Source: Jatrophihabitans telluris (GTDB taxonomy: Bacteria > Actinomycetota > Actinomycetes > Mycobacteriales > Jatrophihabitantaceae). Taken from it: a DNA stretch of 64,000 nt. A model generated the notes under the pieces. That model was not told the DNA's origin. It searched no databases and worked only from the letters and a program-made list of their open reading frames with translations. Shown here piece after piece: positions 34,771 through 44,371 of this stretch (positions are counted from its first letter, which is position 1; every line of letters starts with the position of its first letter). The position numbers were made by a program, and so were the translations under genes. The DNA lies in assembly GCF_023516435.1 (NCBI RefSeq), contig NZ_CP097332.1:2480001-2544000 (forward strand), given 5' to 3'.

Positions 34771-35534
34771 GTGACCGTCAGGTAGGCAACCGAGATGACG
34801 ATCAGCAGGGCCAGGGCGAGGCTCACCGGTCCTGGGCCGAGGTTCAGCCCGCCACGCCGATGGGAAACCCCTAGCCAGTCGGCGAACGATGCACCGAGGG
34901 GCCGGGTCAGCACGTAGGCGAACCAGAAACCGAAGATCGGGTTCAGGCCGAACCTCCAGTAGCCGATCGCGGGGATGAGGATGATGGCGGCGAACAACAG
35001 GCCTGAGGAGAAGTAGCCCAGATGCAGGGTGACAGCGCTCAGGTCTCCGGCGGCGGTGCCGAGGGCGAACGTCGCCATGACCGCGGCCCAGTAGAACAAC
35101 TCTCGCCGCACGGTCCGGATGCTGTGGATCGAGAGGGTTCGCTCGCTCGCGTACCAGAGCGCGAACACAGTCGCGAGGGCCACGACGAAAAACGCACTCG
35201 ACACGACGTAGGGAACGCCCAGCCCGACGTGAAGCACGTCGGCGGCCATGGTGCCGAACACGCCGACCATCGCCACCGCGAGCCAGTACTTCCAGGGGAC
35301 GTACCGACGAGCCCCGAATTGCACCGCGAGCGCGGCAACGAACGCGATGAAGCCCGCAATGACCGCAAGCACCGGGGGAAATCGGTGGACGAGATAATCC
35401 GACGTGGACTCCCCCATGCCTGTGGTGAGCGCCTTGATGATCCAGAACGCGACGGTCACCTCCGGGACCTTCGAGGCGCCGAGCAGCACGGTCGAGGTCA
35501 CCATCGGGTCATCGCTGCGCTCATCGGTCGTCAC
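34731..35534 (-). CDS. COG4705-like polytopic membrane protein
   Basis: 267 aa, about eight transmembrane helices. The family has an internal duplication around a TADVLHVG/TAAGDLSAVTLHLGY type motif; here KALTTGMGESTSDYLVHR and AADVLHVGLGVPYVV are the first-half signatures and GTAAGDLSAVTLHLGYFSSG the second. The C-terminal tail is a repeat-derived Arg/Ser/Pro run. No function is established; it is annotated as a membrane permease-like protein. Confidence 0.85.
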   Translation of the reverse strand: MTTDERSDDPMVTSTVLLGASKVPEVTVAFWIIKALTTGMGESTSDYLVHRFPPVLAVIAGFIAFVAALAVQFGARRYVPWKYWLAVAMVGVFGTMAADVLHVGLGVPYVVSSAFFVVALATVFALWYASERTLSIHSIRTVRRELFYWAAVMATFALGTAAGDLSAVTLHLGYFSSGLLFAAIILIPAIGYWRFGLNPIFGFWFAYVLTRPLGASFADWLGVSHRRGGLNLGPGPVSLALALLIVISVAYLTVTASRPARSRPARS

Positions 35535-35605
35535 CGCACCATGATGCCAAAGGCTCGAGAGCGAACCGTCGTCTGAGGGCCGTGCCGGACGTTACGTCCA
35601 GGTGC

Positions 35606-36394
35606 ATGCCTGACCGTAGAGTTCCGCCCGTGAGGAACCGCGGCGAACACGAGGGCGCGGACCTCGACGGCTACTCGCCGGTCGAGCACCTGACCGAGGT
35701 CTTCGACGACCCCGCCGCAGCGGACTACCCGCTGCGTGCAGCGGAGAGACCGGGTCCCACGGTCGCGGGTCATCCACTGTGGCCGGCGGCCGTGGCGGTG
35801 ATGCTGCTCCTGATCGTTGTGGCCGCCGTAGCGGCACTGGAGCGCCAGCGGTCCGACGACCGGGTTGGCCGGGCATCGGCGACCACGACCTATCCCGGCC
35901 CGCAACCGTCAGCCCGGCCGCACGCGACCTTGGTCGCGGTGCAACCGTTCGTGCCTGTGGGCAAGACGAGCGTGAGCACGGACGACAGGTTGCACCGCTT
36001 CACGCTCGCAGAGACGTTGACCTATGTCGGCGGTGGCCCCTCGACAGTGAGCGCCACCGTGCACCTGGTCGATTCCTCAGGCCATCCGGTGAGAGCCGAC
36101 CTGGCGATGCTCACCGCACCGGCGTATCGCGACCAGGTCATCGCCAATCCCGACTTTCACCCGCCTGGCGCGGGCGGTCTGGTTCCCGGGACGACGGTGC
36201 TGCTCGTCGTGCGGCAGCGGGTGATGTGCCCTAGATCCACAGGTTCGCTCGTCGAGCCCTCGCTGCAGTTCGGTTACGGCGACGAAGCCGCGCATCAGGT
36301 GTTCACCGCGCGCTGGTCTGACCTCGTGGTGCCATCCCTGGCGGGCTACTCCACCATCGTCCACGGGGCGTGCGGAGGCTCGGGGCTCGGTTAG
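35606..36394 (+). CDS. Single-pass membrane protein of unknown function
   Basis: 262 aa from the ATG at 35606; a GTG at 35630 is an alternative start. An acidic cytoplasmic N-terminus is followed by one transmembrane helix (about residues 59-80, AVAVMLLLIVVAAVAAL region) and an extracytoplasmic domain with two Cys in the C-terminal part (VMCPRS and HGACGG). I do not recognise the family. It is divergent from the COG4705 gene by 71 bp. Confidence 0.7.
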   Translation: MPDRRVPPVRNRGEHEGADLDGYSPVEHLTEVFDDPAAADYPLRAAERPGPTVAGHPLWPAAVAVMLLLIVVAAVAALERQRSDDRVGRASATTTYPGPQPSARPHATLVAVQPFVPVGKTSVSTDDRLHRFTLAETLTYVGGGPSTVSATVHLVDSSGHPVRADLAMLTAPAYRDQVIANPDFHPPGAGGLVPGTTVLLVVRQRVMCPRSTGSLVEPSLQFGYGDEAAHQVFTARWSDLVVPSLAGYSTIVHGACGGSGLG

Positions 36395-36652
36395 CGTCGG
36401 TGCGGGCGTAGGGGCCTGCGCCTTCAGAGCGCGGTGTGCCCGGGTGGAGTGGCGTCCTCGTCGTCGACGGCTGGACGCCAGGCCTGCCTCGTTCGCGAGC
36501 CTCTCCACGCGGGTCCTCGACACACCGCAGCGGAATGCGGTTGACGACCTTTACCACCTGACGTAGCTTCGCCGTTAAGTTGATCTGCCGGATTTGTCCA
36601 TGGATGCCCCGGCCGCAACGGCCCCCACGACGGCTCAACCGACAGGACGCTC

Positions 36653-37462
36653 ATGACGATCCCGTACGCCCCGACCCTCCGCCGAGCAGCAGCCCTCCCG
36701 ATCGGCCTCGTGCTGGCTTCGCTGGCGATGGCCGGTTGCGGCCACAGCTCCTCGAGTGCAGCCGCGGGCCAGTCGAGCACGAGCTCCAGCGCGAGCGTGG
36801 CGCCCGGCGCAAGCTCGTCGTCGACAGCCCCGGCCTACACACCGCTAACCACCACCCAGCTCGCGGCCTTGCTCCCGACAGCGGCCGCGCTGCCCGGCTG
36901 GAAAGCAACGCCATCGAGCAGCACCGCGAACGACCCGGCCACCGCCAAGCAGGACGCCGAACTGGCCGCGTGCGTCGGCAGCCCCAACAGCGACACCCTC
37001 AAAGTGGCGCAGGCCTCGACACCAGACTTCACCCTGAACCCGTCCGGAGCGTCCCAAGTGATCAGTGCGGACGTCACGAGTTACAAGACGACGGCCGCGG
37101 TCACGGCCGACGTCGCCGCCCTGAAGAACTCGCGATACCCGGCGTGCTTCAAGAAGGAACTCGCCGCACATGGCGCGCAACTGTTCGGTGGCGGCTACAC
37201 CTATGTCAGCTCAACCGTCACCGTCACGCCGGGCACCACCGCCATGGTGGCCGGTCGCATCGATTCGGTGGTGAAACTGAAATCGGCGACCGGCAAACCG
37301 CTGGCCTTCGCCGTGACCGAGGTGGCCCTCGTCGGACCCGGGGTCGAGGAATCCGTGACCTTCGTGGCTGCCGGAAAGCCGGTGTCTGCCGCCGTCGCCG
37401 CACGCTTCCTGACCCAAGCGGAGAAGAGCCTCGCCAGCGGCACATCGACCGGGGGCGCCTGA
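36653..37462 (+). CDS. Predicted lipoprotein
   Basis: 269 aa. Signal peptide with lipobox Leu-Ala-Met-Ala-Gly-Cys near residue 25, then a Ser/Ala-rich low-complexity stretch to about 60 as in many actinobacterial lipoproteins. The rest is a soluble extracytoplasmic domain with a Cys pair (AACVGSPNS and PACFKKEL), repeated Val/Thr-rich strands and a GGGYTYVSSTVTV segment. Family not recognised. A 258-bp gap precedes it with no other gene. Confidence 0.78.
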   Translation: MTIPYAPTLRRAAALPIGLVLASLAMAGCGHSSSSAAAGQSSTSSSASVAPGASSSSTAPAYTPLTTTQLAALLPTAAALPGWKATPSSSTANDPATAKQDAELAACVGSPNSDTLKVAQASTPDFTLNPSGASQVISADVTSYKTTAAVTADVAALKNSRYPACFKKELAAHGAQLFGGGYTYVSSTVTVTPGTTAMVAGRIDSVVKLKSATGKPLAFAVTEVALVGPGVEESVTFVAAGKPVSAAVAARFLTQAEKSLASGTSTGGA

Positions 37463-37601
37463 CTTCAGTCCCCAGCGGGCCAGCGCAGGGTCGCAACAAC
37501 GAGCACGGGCTTCGCGCAGGCGCCAGACCGGTGAGATTCTGTTCGCGCGGCAGTCTGCCTGGCAGAGCCCGAAGGGGGCGCTGAGATCCGGAGGAGATGC
37601 G

Positions 37602-38198
37602 ATGAGCACTGTGGTGATGCACGCCGTGACGTCGGTCGATGGTTACATCGCCGACCAGAACGACGAGGTGGGGCCGCTGTTCGACTGGTACTTCAACGGC
37701 GACCAGCCGATCGTCGATGAGTCCTTGGACCAGCAGCACGCGCCCTTTCGCGTCTCGGCCGTCTCGCAGTCCTACGTTCGCCCCTTCTGGGACAGCATCC
37801 GCGTGACGATCCAGGGGCGCCACCTGTTCGACCTGACCAACGGTTGGGACGGTCGACCGCCCGCCGGTGAGCACCTCATAGTCGTATCCCACCGGCCCAA
37901 ACCTGATGGTTGGCACCCCGAGGCCGACGTGCCGTTCTTCGACGACGTGGCGGCCGCGGTGGCGGAGGCGAGGCGGCGTGCCGGCGATGGTGCGGTCGCC
38001 GTGTGCGCCGGAGACGTCGGTGGCCAGGCGTTCGCCCTAGGCCTCGTCGATGAAGTGGCCATCGATGTGGTGCCTGTGGTGTTCGGCAAGGGCAAGCGGT
38101 ATTTCGGCCGGGTCGGCGGTGAGCACCTGCTCGACGATCCCCATGTCGTGATCCAGGGCGAACGGGTGCTGCATCTCCGCTTCAAGGCGCGTCGCTGA
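37602..38198 (+). CDS. Dihydrofolate reductase-fold protein (RibD C-terminal family)
   Basis: 198 aa, GGAGGAG ribosome-binding site upstream of the ATG. The HAVTSVDGYIADQNDEVGPLFDWYF start, TIQGRHLFDLTNGWDG and PHVVIQGERVLHLRF end match the RibD-C/DHFR-like family of NAD(P)H-dependent reductases. These are usually orphan genes with unknown substrates. Monocistronic. Confidence 0.87.
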   Translation: MSTVVMHAVTSVDGYIADQNDEVGPLFDWYFNGDQPIVDESLDQQHAPFRVSAVSQSYVRPFWDSIRVTIQGRHLFDLTNGWDGRPPAGEHLIVVSHRPKPDGWHPEADVPFFDDVAAAVAEARRRAGDGAVAVCAGDVGGQAFALGLVDEVAIDVVPVVFGKGKRYFGRVGGEHLLDDPHVVIQGERVLHLRFKARR

Positions 38199-38303
38199 CC
38201 AGGTCGGGTTGACGGCCGAGGCACCCGCCGGTCGTTGACACCATCCCTCGGCCGTCCAATACTTTCCACATCGTTACGCACGTATCCACAGAAGTGGGCA
38301 TCG

Positions 38304-39071
38304 ATGTTGGTCGTTGAACGGCACGACCGGATCCGTGAGTTGGTCGACACTCGGCGCGTCATCAGCACCGACGATCTCGCCCAGGTACTCGCCGTCTCCG
38401 CCGAGACGGTGCGTCGTGACCTGTTGCTGCTCGATGGCCAGGGTCTACTGCGTCGCGTCCACGGCGGGGCTATGGCGTGCGCCGCACACGTCGGGGTCGA
38501 GCCCCCGTTCGCGGACCGAGAAACCCTTGCCTCGTCGGCCAAATCCGTAATCGGTACGTTCGCCGCCGGGCTAGTGACATCAGGGCAGACCGTGGTTTTC
38601 GACGTCGGGACGACCGCCGCCGCGGCGGCCCGCTCACTGCCGGCATCCTTCGTAGGCACAGTGGCCACCTGCTCACTGCTCGTGGCGGCGCAGTTGGCCG
38701 AGCGGCCTTCGGTAGAGGTGCTCATCTGCGGTGGCCGGGTCCGTCGCGGTGATCTCGCCGTCTCCAACGCCCAGGCCCTGTCGTTCTTCGCGGACCTGCA
38801 CGCCGATGTCGCCTTCCTCGGGTGCGGCGGCGTCGATGCCGAAGCTGGCCTGACGGACTTCTACCCCGATGAGGTCGCGACGCGGCGGGTCATCCTGGCC
38901 AACTCCGCGCTGAGCTACGTGCTGGCCGATTCGAGCAAGCTGTCCCGCGTCGCACCGCACCGGGTCTGCGGACTCGATCAGCTGAGCGCCGTGATCACCG
39001 ACCGGCGACCGCCGGTGGCTCTGCAGCGGGCCGCCGAGCGCGCGGGCGCCAGGATCCACACGGCCGCGTGA
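38304..39071 (+). CDS. DeoR/GlpR-family transcriptional regulator
   Basis: 255 aa from the ATG at 38304; the earlier start at 38235 has no family similarity. DeoR HTH: ERHDRIRELVDTRRVIS then SAETVRRDLLLLDGQGLLRRVHGG near residue 33. The C-terminal sugar-phosphate sensor domain has FDVGTTAAAAARSLP and an NAQALSFF segment. In this family glycerol-3-phosphate or sugar phosphates inactivate the repressor. It precedes the glycerol-kinase-like cluster and likely represses it. Confidence 0.93.
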   Translation: MLVVERHDRIRELVDTRRVISTDDLAQVLAVSAETVRRDLLLLDGQGLLRRVHGGAMACAAHVGVEPPFADRETLASSAKSVIGTFAAGLVTSGQTVVFDVGTTAAAAARSLPASFVGTVATCSLLVAAQLAERPSVEVLICGGRVRRGDLAVSNAQALSFFADLHADVAFLGCGGVDAEAGLTDFYPDEVATRRVILANSALSYVLADSSKLSRVAPHRVCGLDQLSAVITDRRPPVALQRAAERAGARIHTAA

Positions 39072-39120
39072 GCCGATCGCCCGCCGGATCGCAGCCGGAT
39101 CGCGCGCCCGCTCACAGCAG

Positions 39121-39141
39121 GGTGAATCCGTGCGGATCACC
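39121..39141. promoter_or_regulatory. Imperfect dyad upstream of the kinase gene, candidate DeoR operator
   Basis: GGTG-A-ATCCG-TG-CGGAT-CACC: nine base pairs with one bulged A, ending 21 bp before the kinase ATG. Located between the DeoR gene and its likely targets. Confidence 0.45.
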
Positions 39142-39162
39142 ACAGCCCGGAAATGAGACCTC

Positions 39163-40602
39163 ATGACCGCTCAGGCGATCCTGGCAATCGACCAGGGAAC
39201 GTCGGGGACGAAGGCGATCGTCGTCGACCCGGACGACGGCGTCGTCGCCGTCGCCGAGGAGCCGGTACAGCCGGTCTACCTTCCCGGCGGAGGCGTGGAG
39301 CAGGACCCGGACGAACTGCTGTCCTCCGTCCTGGCCGCCGGCCGGCGCGCTGTCGCCGCGGCGGGCCGGCCGGTGGCTGCGGTATCCCTGGCCAACCAGG
39401 GGGAAACCGTCTTGGCGTGGGACCGTCGAAACGGCCGGCCGCTGTCGAGGGCCATCGTCTGGCAGGACCGTCGCGCCGAGGGCCTGGTCGCCGAGCTCGC
39501 GAGCTCGGGCGGTTGGGTCACCGAACGAACCGGTCTCGTACTGGATCCCTACTTCTCGGCCCCCAAGATGGCGTGGCTGCGCCGCAACGTGACAACCGAG
39601 GGCGTCGTCACGACAACCGACAGCTGGCTGGTGCATCACCTGTGCGGTGAGTTCGTGACCGATGTATCGACGGCCAGCCGCTCGCTGCTGGCCGGACTCG
39701 ACAGCGGCGCTTGGGACCCGGAACTGTGCGCCCTGTTCGGCTGGCAACACGAGCCCCTGCCGCGAATAGTCGCCTGTGACGAGGTCGTCGGCAGCACGAC
39801 GGCCTTCGGGACCGAAGTGCCGGTCGCGGGACTGGTCGTCGACCAGCAGGCCGCGCTGCTGGCGGAGGGGTGCGTCGAACCCGGCGCGGCCAAGTGCACC
39901 TTCGGCACCGGTGCTTTCCTGCTCGCGAACACCGGCACGACCGCGGTGCGATCGGGCTCCGGCCTGACCAGCTCAGTGGCCTGGCGGGCTCGTGGGCAGC
40001 TGACGTACTGCCTGGACGGCCAGGTGTACACCGCAGCGTCGGCCGTCCGGTGGCTGCAGGACCTCGGACTCATCGGCGGGCCGGAGGACCTCGACCGGCT
40101 CGCCGCCGACGACGCGGGCGGGGTGCTCTGCGTGCCGGCGCTGGCCGGCCTCGCGGCACCCTGGTGGCGATCGGATGCAACAGCCGTGTTGAGCGGGATG
40201 ACGCTGGCCACTCGTCCTGGGCACCTCATCCTCGCTGTGCTGCAGGGAATCGCAGCTCAGGTCGCCGAGCTGGCCGCGCTCGTCGACGACGAGACGGGCG
40301 AGCCCCTGTCCCGGCTGCGCGTCGACGGCGGCCTGACCAGATGCCGGACCCTGATGCAGTCCGTGGCCGATGTGTTGCAGCTCCCGCTCGATGTCTACCC
40401 CTCGCCGCATGCGACCGCCCTCGGCGCCGCGACGCTGGCAAGGTTGGCCCTCACGCCGCGGCTCGGCGTTGCCGACGCCATCACAGCGTGGGAACCGACG
40501 CACAGCTTCGAGCCCCGCTGGAGCGCCGATCAGGCGTGGGACTTCCGCGGCCGTTGGCGTTCGGCCGTGACGATCGCCCTGGGCTCGGAGACGCGTCGAT
40601 GA
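39163..40602 (+). CDS. FGGY-family carbohydrate kinase, glycerol-kinase-like
   Basis: 479 aa. The N-terminal AILAIDQGTSGTKAIVVD motif (ATP phosphate-binding, GlpK-like), VSLANQGETVLAWDR and SRAIVWQDRR match the glycerol kinase/FGGY pattern, and KCTFGTGAFLLANTG and LRVDGGLTRCRTLMQ give the C-terminal ATPase parts. The phosphorylated product is likely a glycerol-type polyol phosphate, given the GlpA-like neighbour. ATGA overlap with the next gene shows coupling. Confidence 0.9.
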   Translation: MTAQAILAIDQGTSGTKAIVVDPDDGVVAVAEEPVQPVYLPGGGVEQDPDELLSSVLAAGRRAVAAAGRPVAAVSLANQGETVLAWDRRNGRPLSRAIVWQDRRAEGLVAELASSGGWVTERTGLVLDPYFSAPKMAWLRRNVTTEGVVTTTDSWLVHHLCGEFVTDVSTASRSLLAGLDSGAWDPELCALFGWQHEPLPRIVACDEVVGSTTAFGTEVPVAGLVVDQQAALLAEGCVEPGAAKCTFGTGAFLLANTGTTAVRSGSGLTSSVAWRARGQLTYCLDGQVYTAASAVRWLQDLGLIGGPEDLDRLAADDAGGVLCVPALAGLAAPWWRSDATAVLSGMTLATRPGHLILAVLQGIAAQVAELAALVDDETGEPLSRLRVDGGLTRCRTLMQSVADVLQLPLDVYPSPHATALGAATLARLALTPRLGVADAITAWEPTHSFEPRWSADQAWDFRGRWRSAVTIALGSETRR

Positions 40603-42002
40603 CGCTCGGCCACGGCAACGACTACGACGTCGCGGTCATCGGCGCCGGCCTGGTGGGGGCGGCCATCGCACGCCAGTTACTCGGCTTCGAGCTGGCCGTA
40701 GCCATCATCGAGGCGCGCGATGATGTGGGGGACGGAACCAGCAAGGCGAATACCGCCATCCTGCACACCGGTTTCGACGCCACTCCCGGGACCCTGGAGT
40801 CGCGGCTCGTCCGGCGTGGGTACGAACTGCTCGGCGCCTACGCGACCGAGACCGGCATCCCGGTCGAGCACACCGGCGCCCTCCTCGTCGCCTGGACGGC
40901 AGAGGAGCTCGACTCGTTACCCGCGCTTGCGGACAAGGCGGTCCGCAACGGTTACGAACGCTGCGAGATCGTCGACGCGGACTATGTGTACCGGCACGTA
41001 CCGGCGCTCGGGCCAGGCGCCCTCGGTGCGCTGACCGTCCCTGACGAGTCGATCATCTGCACCTGGACCGCGACCCTGGCCCTGGCCACTGATGCCCGCC
41101 TGCGGGGCGCCGAACTGCTGCTGGGCCACCGCGTCACCGCGGTCACGCCCGGCTCCCCCACGACCACGCTGCACACCACCGCGGGCGATGTCCGCGCTCG
41201 CTGGGTGATCAACGCCGCAGGCCTGGGGGCCGACCACATCGACGCCCAGTTCGGCTACGACCGCTTCACCGTCACGCCGCGGCGAGGCGAACTTCTGGTG
41301 TTCGACAAGCTTGCTCGCCCGCTGGTGAACAAGATCGTGCTGCCGGTGCCTTCGAAACTCGGCAAGGGAGTGCTCGTCAGCCCGACCATCTACGGCAACG
41401 TGATGCTCGGCCCGACCGCGGAGGACCTCACCGACCGCACCGCGACCGCGACGTCCGAGGCAGGGTTGGCGTTCTTGCTGTCCAAGGGCGAACGGCTGAT
41501 GCCCAGGCTGCTCCGTGAGGAGGTGACCGCCAGTTATGCCGGCCTGCGGGCCGCGATCGACCACGGCGACTACCTGATCGAGTCCGATCCCGAGCAGCGA
41601 TACGTGCTCGTCGGCGGCATCCGCTCAACCGGGCTGACCTCGTCGATGGCGGTGGCCGAGCACGTGAGCGACCTGATTCACGAAGCCGGCCTGGTCTTGA
41701 TACCGCGGCAGCAGCTGCCCGCGCCGCCGCGGATGCCCAATCTCGGCGAAGCCTTTCCTCGGCCGTACCAGGACGATGACCGGATCGCCGCTGACCCCGC
41801 CTACGGCAGCATTGTCTGCTTCTGCGAGCGCGTCACCCTCGGCGAGCTCCGCGATGCCTTCCGCTCCCTGATCCCGCCCACCGGTCTCGACGGGCTACGT
41901 AGGCGCACGAGAGTCATGAACGGCCGCTGCCAGGGTTTCTTCTGCGGTGCCGAGGTCGCGGCCCTGCTGGAACGGCGAGGCCGCGACGAGGCCCACCCAT
42001 GA
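40599..42002 (+). CDS. GlpA-like FAD-dependent glycerol-3-phosphate dehydrogenase with 2Fe-2S domain
   Basis: 467 aa from the ATG at 40599. Residues 1-370 are a DAO-family flavoprotein: DVAVIGAGLVGAAIARQL at 9, an AILHTGFD motif and a late VLVGGIRSTGLTSS. About 390-460 is a BFD-type [2Fe-2S] domain with CFCERVT and MNGRCQGFFCG (four Cys). This architecture occurs in anaerobic/alternative glycerol-3-phosphate dehydrogenases partnered with an FAD/NAD oxidoreductase. It should oxidise the kinase product. ATGA overlap with the next gene. Confidence 0.9.
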   Translation: MTLGHGNDYDVAVIGAGLVGAAIARQLLGFELAVAIIEARDDVGDGTSKANTAILHTGFDATPGTLESRLVRRGYELLGAYATETGIPVEHTGALLVAWTAEELDSLPALADKAVRNGYERCEIVDADYVYRHVPALGPGALGALTVPDESIICTWTATLALATDARLRGAELLLGHRVTAVTPGSPTTTLHTTAGDVRARWVINAAGLGADHIDAQFGYDRFTVTPRRGELLVFDKLARPLVNKIVLPVPSKLGKGVLVSPTIYGNVMLGPTAEDLTDRTATATSEAGLAFLLSKGERLMPRLLREEVTASYAGLRAAIDHGDYLIESDPEQRYVLVGGIRSTGLTSSMAVAEHVSDLIHEAGLVLIPRQQLPAPPRMPNLGEAFPRPYQDDDRIAADPAYGSIVCFCERVTLGELRDAFRSLIPPTGLDGLRRRTRVMNGRCQGFFCGAEVAALLERRGRDEAHP

Positions 42003-43258
42003 CGCCGTCCCAGCGCCCCGTCGACATGCGGCCGGACGTCCTCGTCATCGGCGCCGGCCCGGCAGGGCTCACGGCGGCCGCCGACCTCGCCGGCACCACC
42101 GCCGGCGAGGTCCTGGTGCTGGACCGCGAGGAAAACGCCGGCGGCATCCCCCGGCACAGTGACCATCTCGGCTACGGGGTGCGAGACCTTCATCGGATGC
42201 TGACCGGGCCTGATTACGCGCGCCGTCTTGTCGACGCGGCCACCGCCGCAGGCGCAACGATCCGCACGCGAGCGATGGTGACCGGGTGGGACGCGGACGG
42301 CAGCGCCGAGGTGACCACCCCGACCGGACGGCTCCTGGTGCGCGCGAAAGCAACCGTCCTCGCCACCGGCGCCCGGGAACGTCCGCGCTCGGCCCGGCTG
42401 GTTCCCGGTGACCGTCCGCGCGGTGTCCTGACCACCGGCCAGCTGCAGAACCTCGTACACCTGCATCATGCCGACCCAGGCCACCGCGCCGTGGTCGTCG
42501 GCGGCGAACTGGTCAGCTGGTCGGCGGTCCTCACCCTGCGCGAAGCCGGTTGCCGGACTGTTCTCCTCACGACCGAATACCCGTCACCGGAGTCGTATGC
42601 GGTGTTCAATCTCGCGGGCAGGCTCGCGCTGCGCACACCGGTCGCCACTGGCACCCGTGTCGTCGACATCATCGGCGAGGGCCGAGTGCGCGCGGTGGTG
42701 GTGGAAAGCATCGAGACCGGACAGCGTCGCACCGTCGAATGCGACACCGTCGTGTTCACCGGTGACTGGATCCCCGACCATGAGCTGGCCCGCCTGGGCG
42801 GCCTGGAACTCGACACCCACACTCGTGGACCGCGGGTCGACACCGCGTTACGGACGAGTCGGCCCGGTTTCTTCGCCGCCGGCAACCTCGTTCATCCCGT
42901 GGACACCGCCGATATCTCGGCGCTGGACGGTCGGCACGTGGCCGCCGGGGTCCGTGCCTACCTGGAGGGCGCACGGCCATCCGGACCCGCCGCGCTGATT
43001 CTGGCGGACAAGCCGTTCCGCTGGATCGCCCCTAACGTTCTCCGTCCCGACGATCCCGCTCCCCCGCGCGGCCGCCTGCTGCTGTGGACCGATGAACTGG
43101 TCCGGCGGCCACACATCAGCGTGCGGCAGAACGGTTACGAACTCGCTCATGCGCGCCTGCGGTGGCCGGCCTCCCCCGGCCGCGTGGTGCGGGTGCCGTC
43201 GTCGCTGCTGGACGGAATCGACCCGGCCGCCGGGGATGTCACGGTCGGCCTGCGCTGA
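41999..43258 (+). CDS. FAD/NAD-dependent oxidoreductase, partner of the GlpA-like protein
   Basis: 419 aa. An N-terminal FAD motif VLVIGAGPAGLTAAADLA is near residue 14, then GGIPRHSDHLGYG and TVLATGARERPRSAR typical of the HcnB/sarcosine-oxidase-alpha-like group, and a second Rossmann motif AVVVGGELVSW near 166. The C-terminus carries an extra ~100-residue domain (LILADKPFRWIAPNVL). Firmicute/Thermotoga clusters encode GlpA, this oxidoreductase and a DUF1667 protein; the DUF1667 partner is not present here. Electrons likely go to NAD or a quinone-linked acceptor. Confidence 0.85.
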   Translation: MTPSQRPVDMRPDVLVIGAGPAGLTAAADLAGTTAGEVLVLDREENAGGIPRHSDHLGYGVRDLHRMLTGPDYARRLVDAATAAGATIRTRAMVTGWDADGSAEVTTPTGRLLVRAKATVLATGARERPRSARLVPGDRPRGVLTTGQLQNLVHLHHADPGHRAVVVGGELVSWSAVLTLREAGCRTVLLTTEYPSPESYAVFNLAGRLALRTPVATGTRVVDIIGEGRVRAVVVESIETGQRRTVECDTVVFTGDWIPDHELARLGGLELDTHTRGPRVDTALRTSRPGFFAAGNLVHPVDTADISALDGRHVAAGVRAYLEGARPSGPAALILADKPFRWIAPNVLRPDDPAPPRGRLLLWTDELVRRPHISVRQNGYELAHARLRWPASPGRVVRVPSSLLDGIDPAAGDVTVGLR

Positions 43259-43297
43259 CCGGCAGGCGCACGTTCGAAGCCCGGGACCACCTCGTCG

Positions 43298-44125
43298 TCA
43301 ACGGCCGCGAGGTTGGTATGCCCAGGCGCCGATTTCCAGATGTGCCGTCAGGACCGTGCCGTTGGCGAGAACCTCGGCCTGCATGCGGTCGACCAACGTG
43401 TCGGGGTCGAGTTCGTCGATCTGAGCAATTCCGTGCTCGGCCATCGCGGGCGCAAGGGTCCTGGCAATGTTGGCGATCAGCGCGAGGTTGTCTCGCGCAT
43501 GTTCCGCGGCGGCGATCAGCGACTCGAGCCTCAGTACCGGTTCGGGTAGGCCAGCCGAGGTGAATGCCGCCGCGAGTCCGAGTCCCATGTGGGCGCTCGC
43601 GCCCGAACCTTCCACAGCCGCCACGCACCAACGGCAGACGCGGTCGTACAACGGCGCCGACGGCACGGACCGGACACCGGACCAATCCAGCTCGTGGAAC
43701 ACGATCGGCGCACCCGGTTTCGCGTGAGACGCAAGCGCGGCAAGCATCGCCGCCGGGTCGGGCTGGAACTGCAACACGTAGCGGCCCACCACCGCATCGA
43801 AGGGCTCATCGAAGCTCACCTCGGCGGCGCCGCCGACGACGAACGCCACATTGGACAAGCCCCGTCCCGCCACCTTGGCCCGAGCGGCTGCCACCCCGAC
43901 CACGGACCGATCGACGCCCACGACCTGGCCGTGCTCACCGACCAAATCGGCCAGTAGCACAGCAACATCCCCGGCACCGCTGCCGACATCGAGTACCCGC
44001 ATCCCCGGACCCACACCGGCCTCGATCGCAAAGCGGCGGGTGATGGGGTCCTTCATCCGGGCCTGGGTCTCGAGCCGACGCAACTCGGCCTCGGAATGAC
44101 CGAGCACATACCCTTCATCAGTCAT
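43298..44125 (-). CDS. Class I SAM-dependent methyltransferase
   Basis: 275 aa from the ATG at 44125. The SAM motif VLDVGSGAGDVAVLLADLVGE is near residue 45, with post-I VVGVDRSVVGVAAAR and motif II FDAVVGRYVLQFQPD. It most resembles small-molecule/ubiquinone-type methyltransferases; substrate unknown. It converges on the oxidoreductase gene with 39 bp between. Confidence 0.9.
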   Translation of the reverse strand: MTDEGYVLGHSEAELRRLETQARMKDPITRRFAIEAGVGPGMRVLDVGSGAGDVAVLLADLVGEHGQVVGVDRSVVGVAAARAKVAGRGLSNVAFVVGGAAEVSFDEPFDAVVGRYVLQFQPDPAAMLAALASHAKPGAPIVFHELDWSGVRSVPSAPLYDRVCRWCVAAVEGSGASAHMGLGLAAAFTSAGLPEPVLRLESLIAAAEHARDNLALIANIARTLAPAMAEHGIAQIDELDPDTLVDRMQAEVLANGTVLTAHLEIGAWAYQPRGR

Positions 44126-44371
44126 CGACGAAGTATCACACTCGATGTCACGCTTGTGGCGGGCCAACGCGTAGCTGTGGATGTGGTGCCGGCTGGGTTC
44201 GTCCTTGTCGAACCTGAACCCTTCGCCGATTCCGCCGAACCACGGGAATCAGGTCCGGTGCACGTTGACCAGCCGTTGGACCTGGCCGCCCCGTGGCCCG
44301 CGTCTGATCATGGCGCGGGCTACAGCGCGGGGAACCTGCTCCTCGCGCGTCGAGCTGAGCAGATGCGCCGG

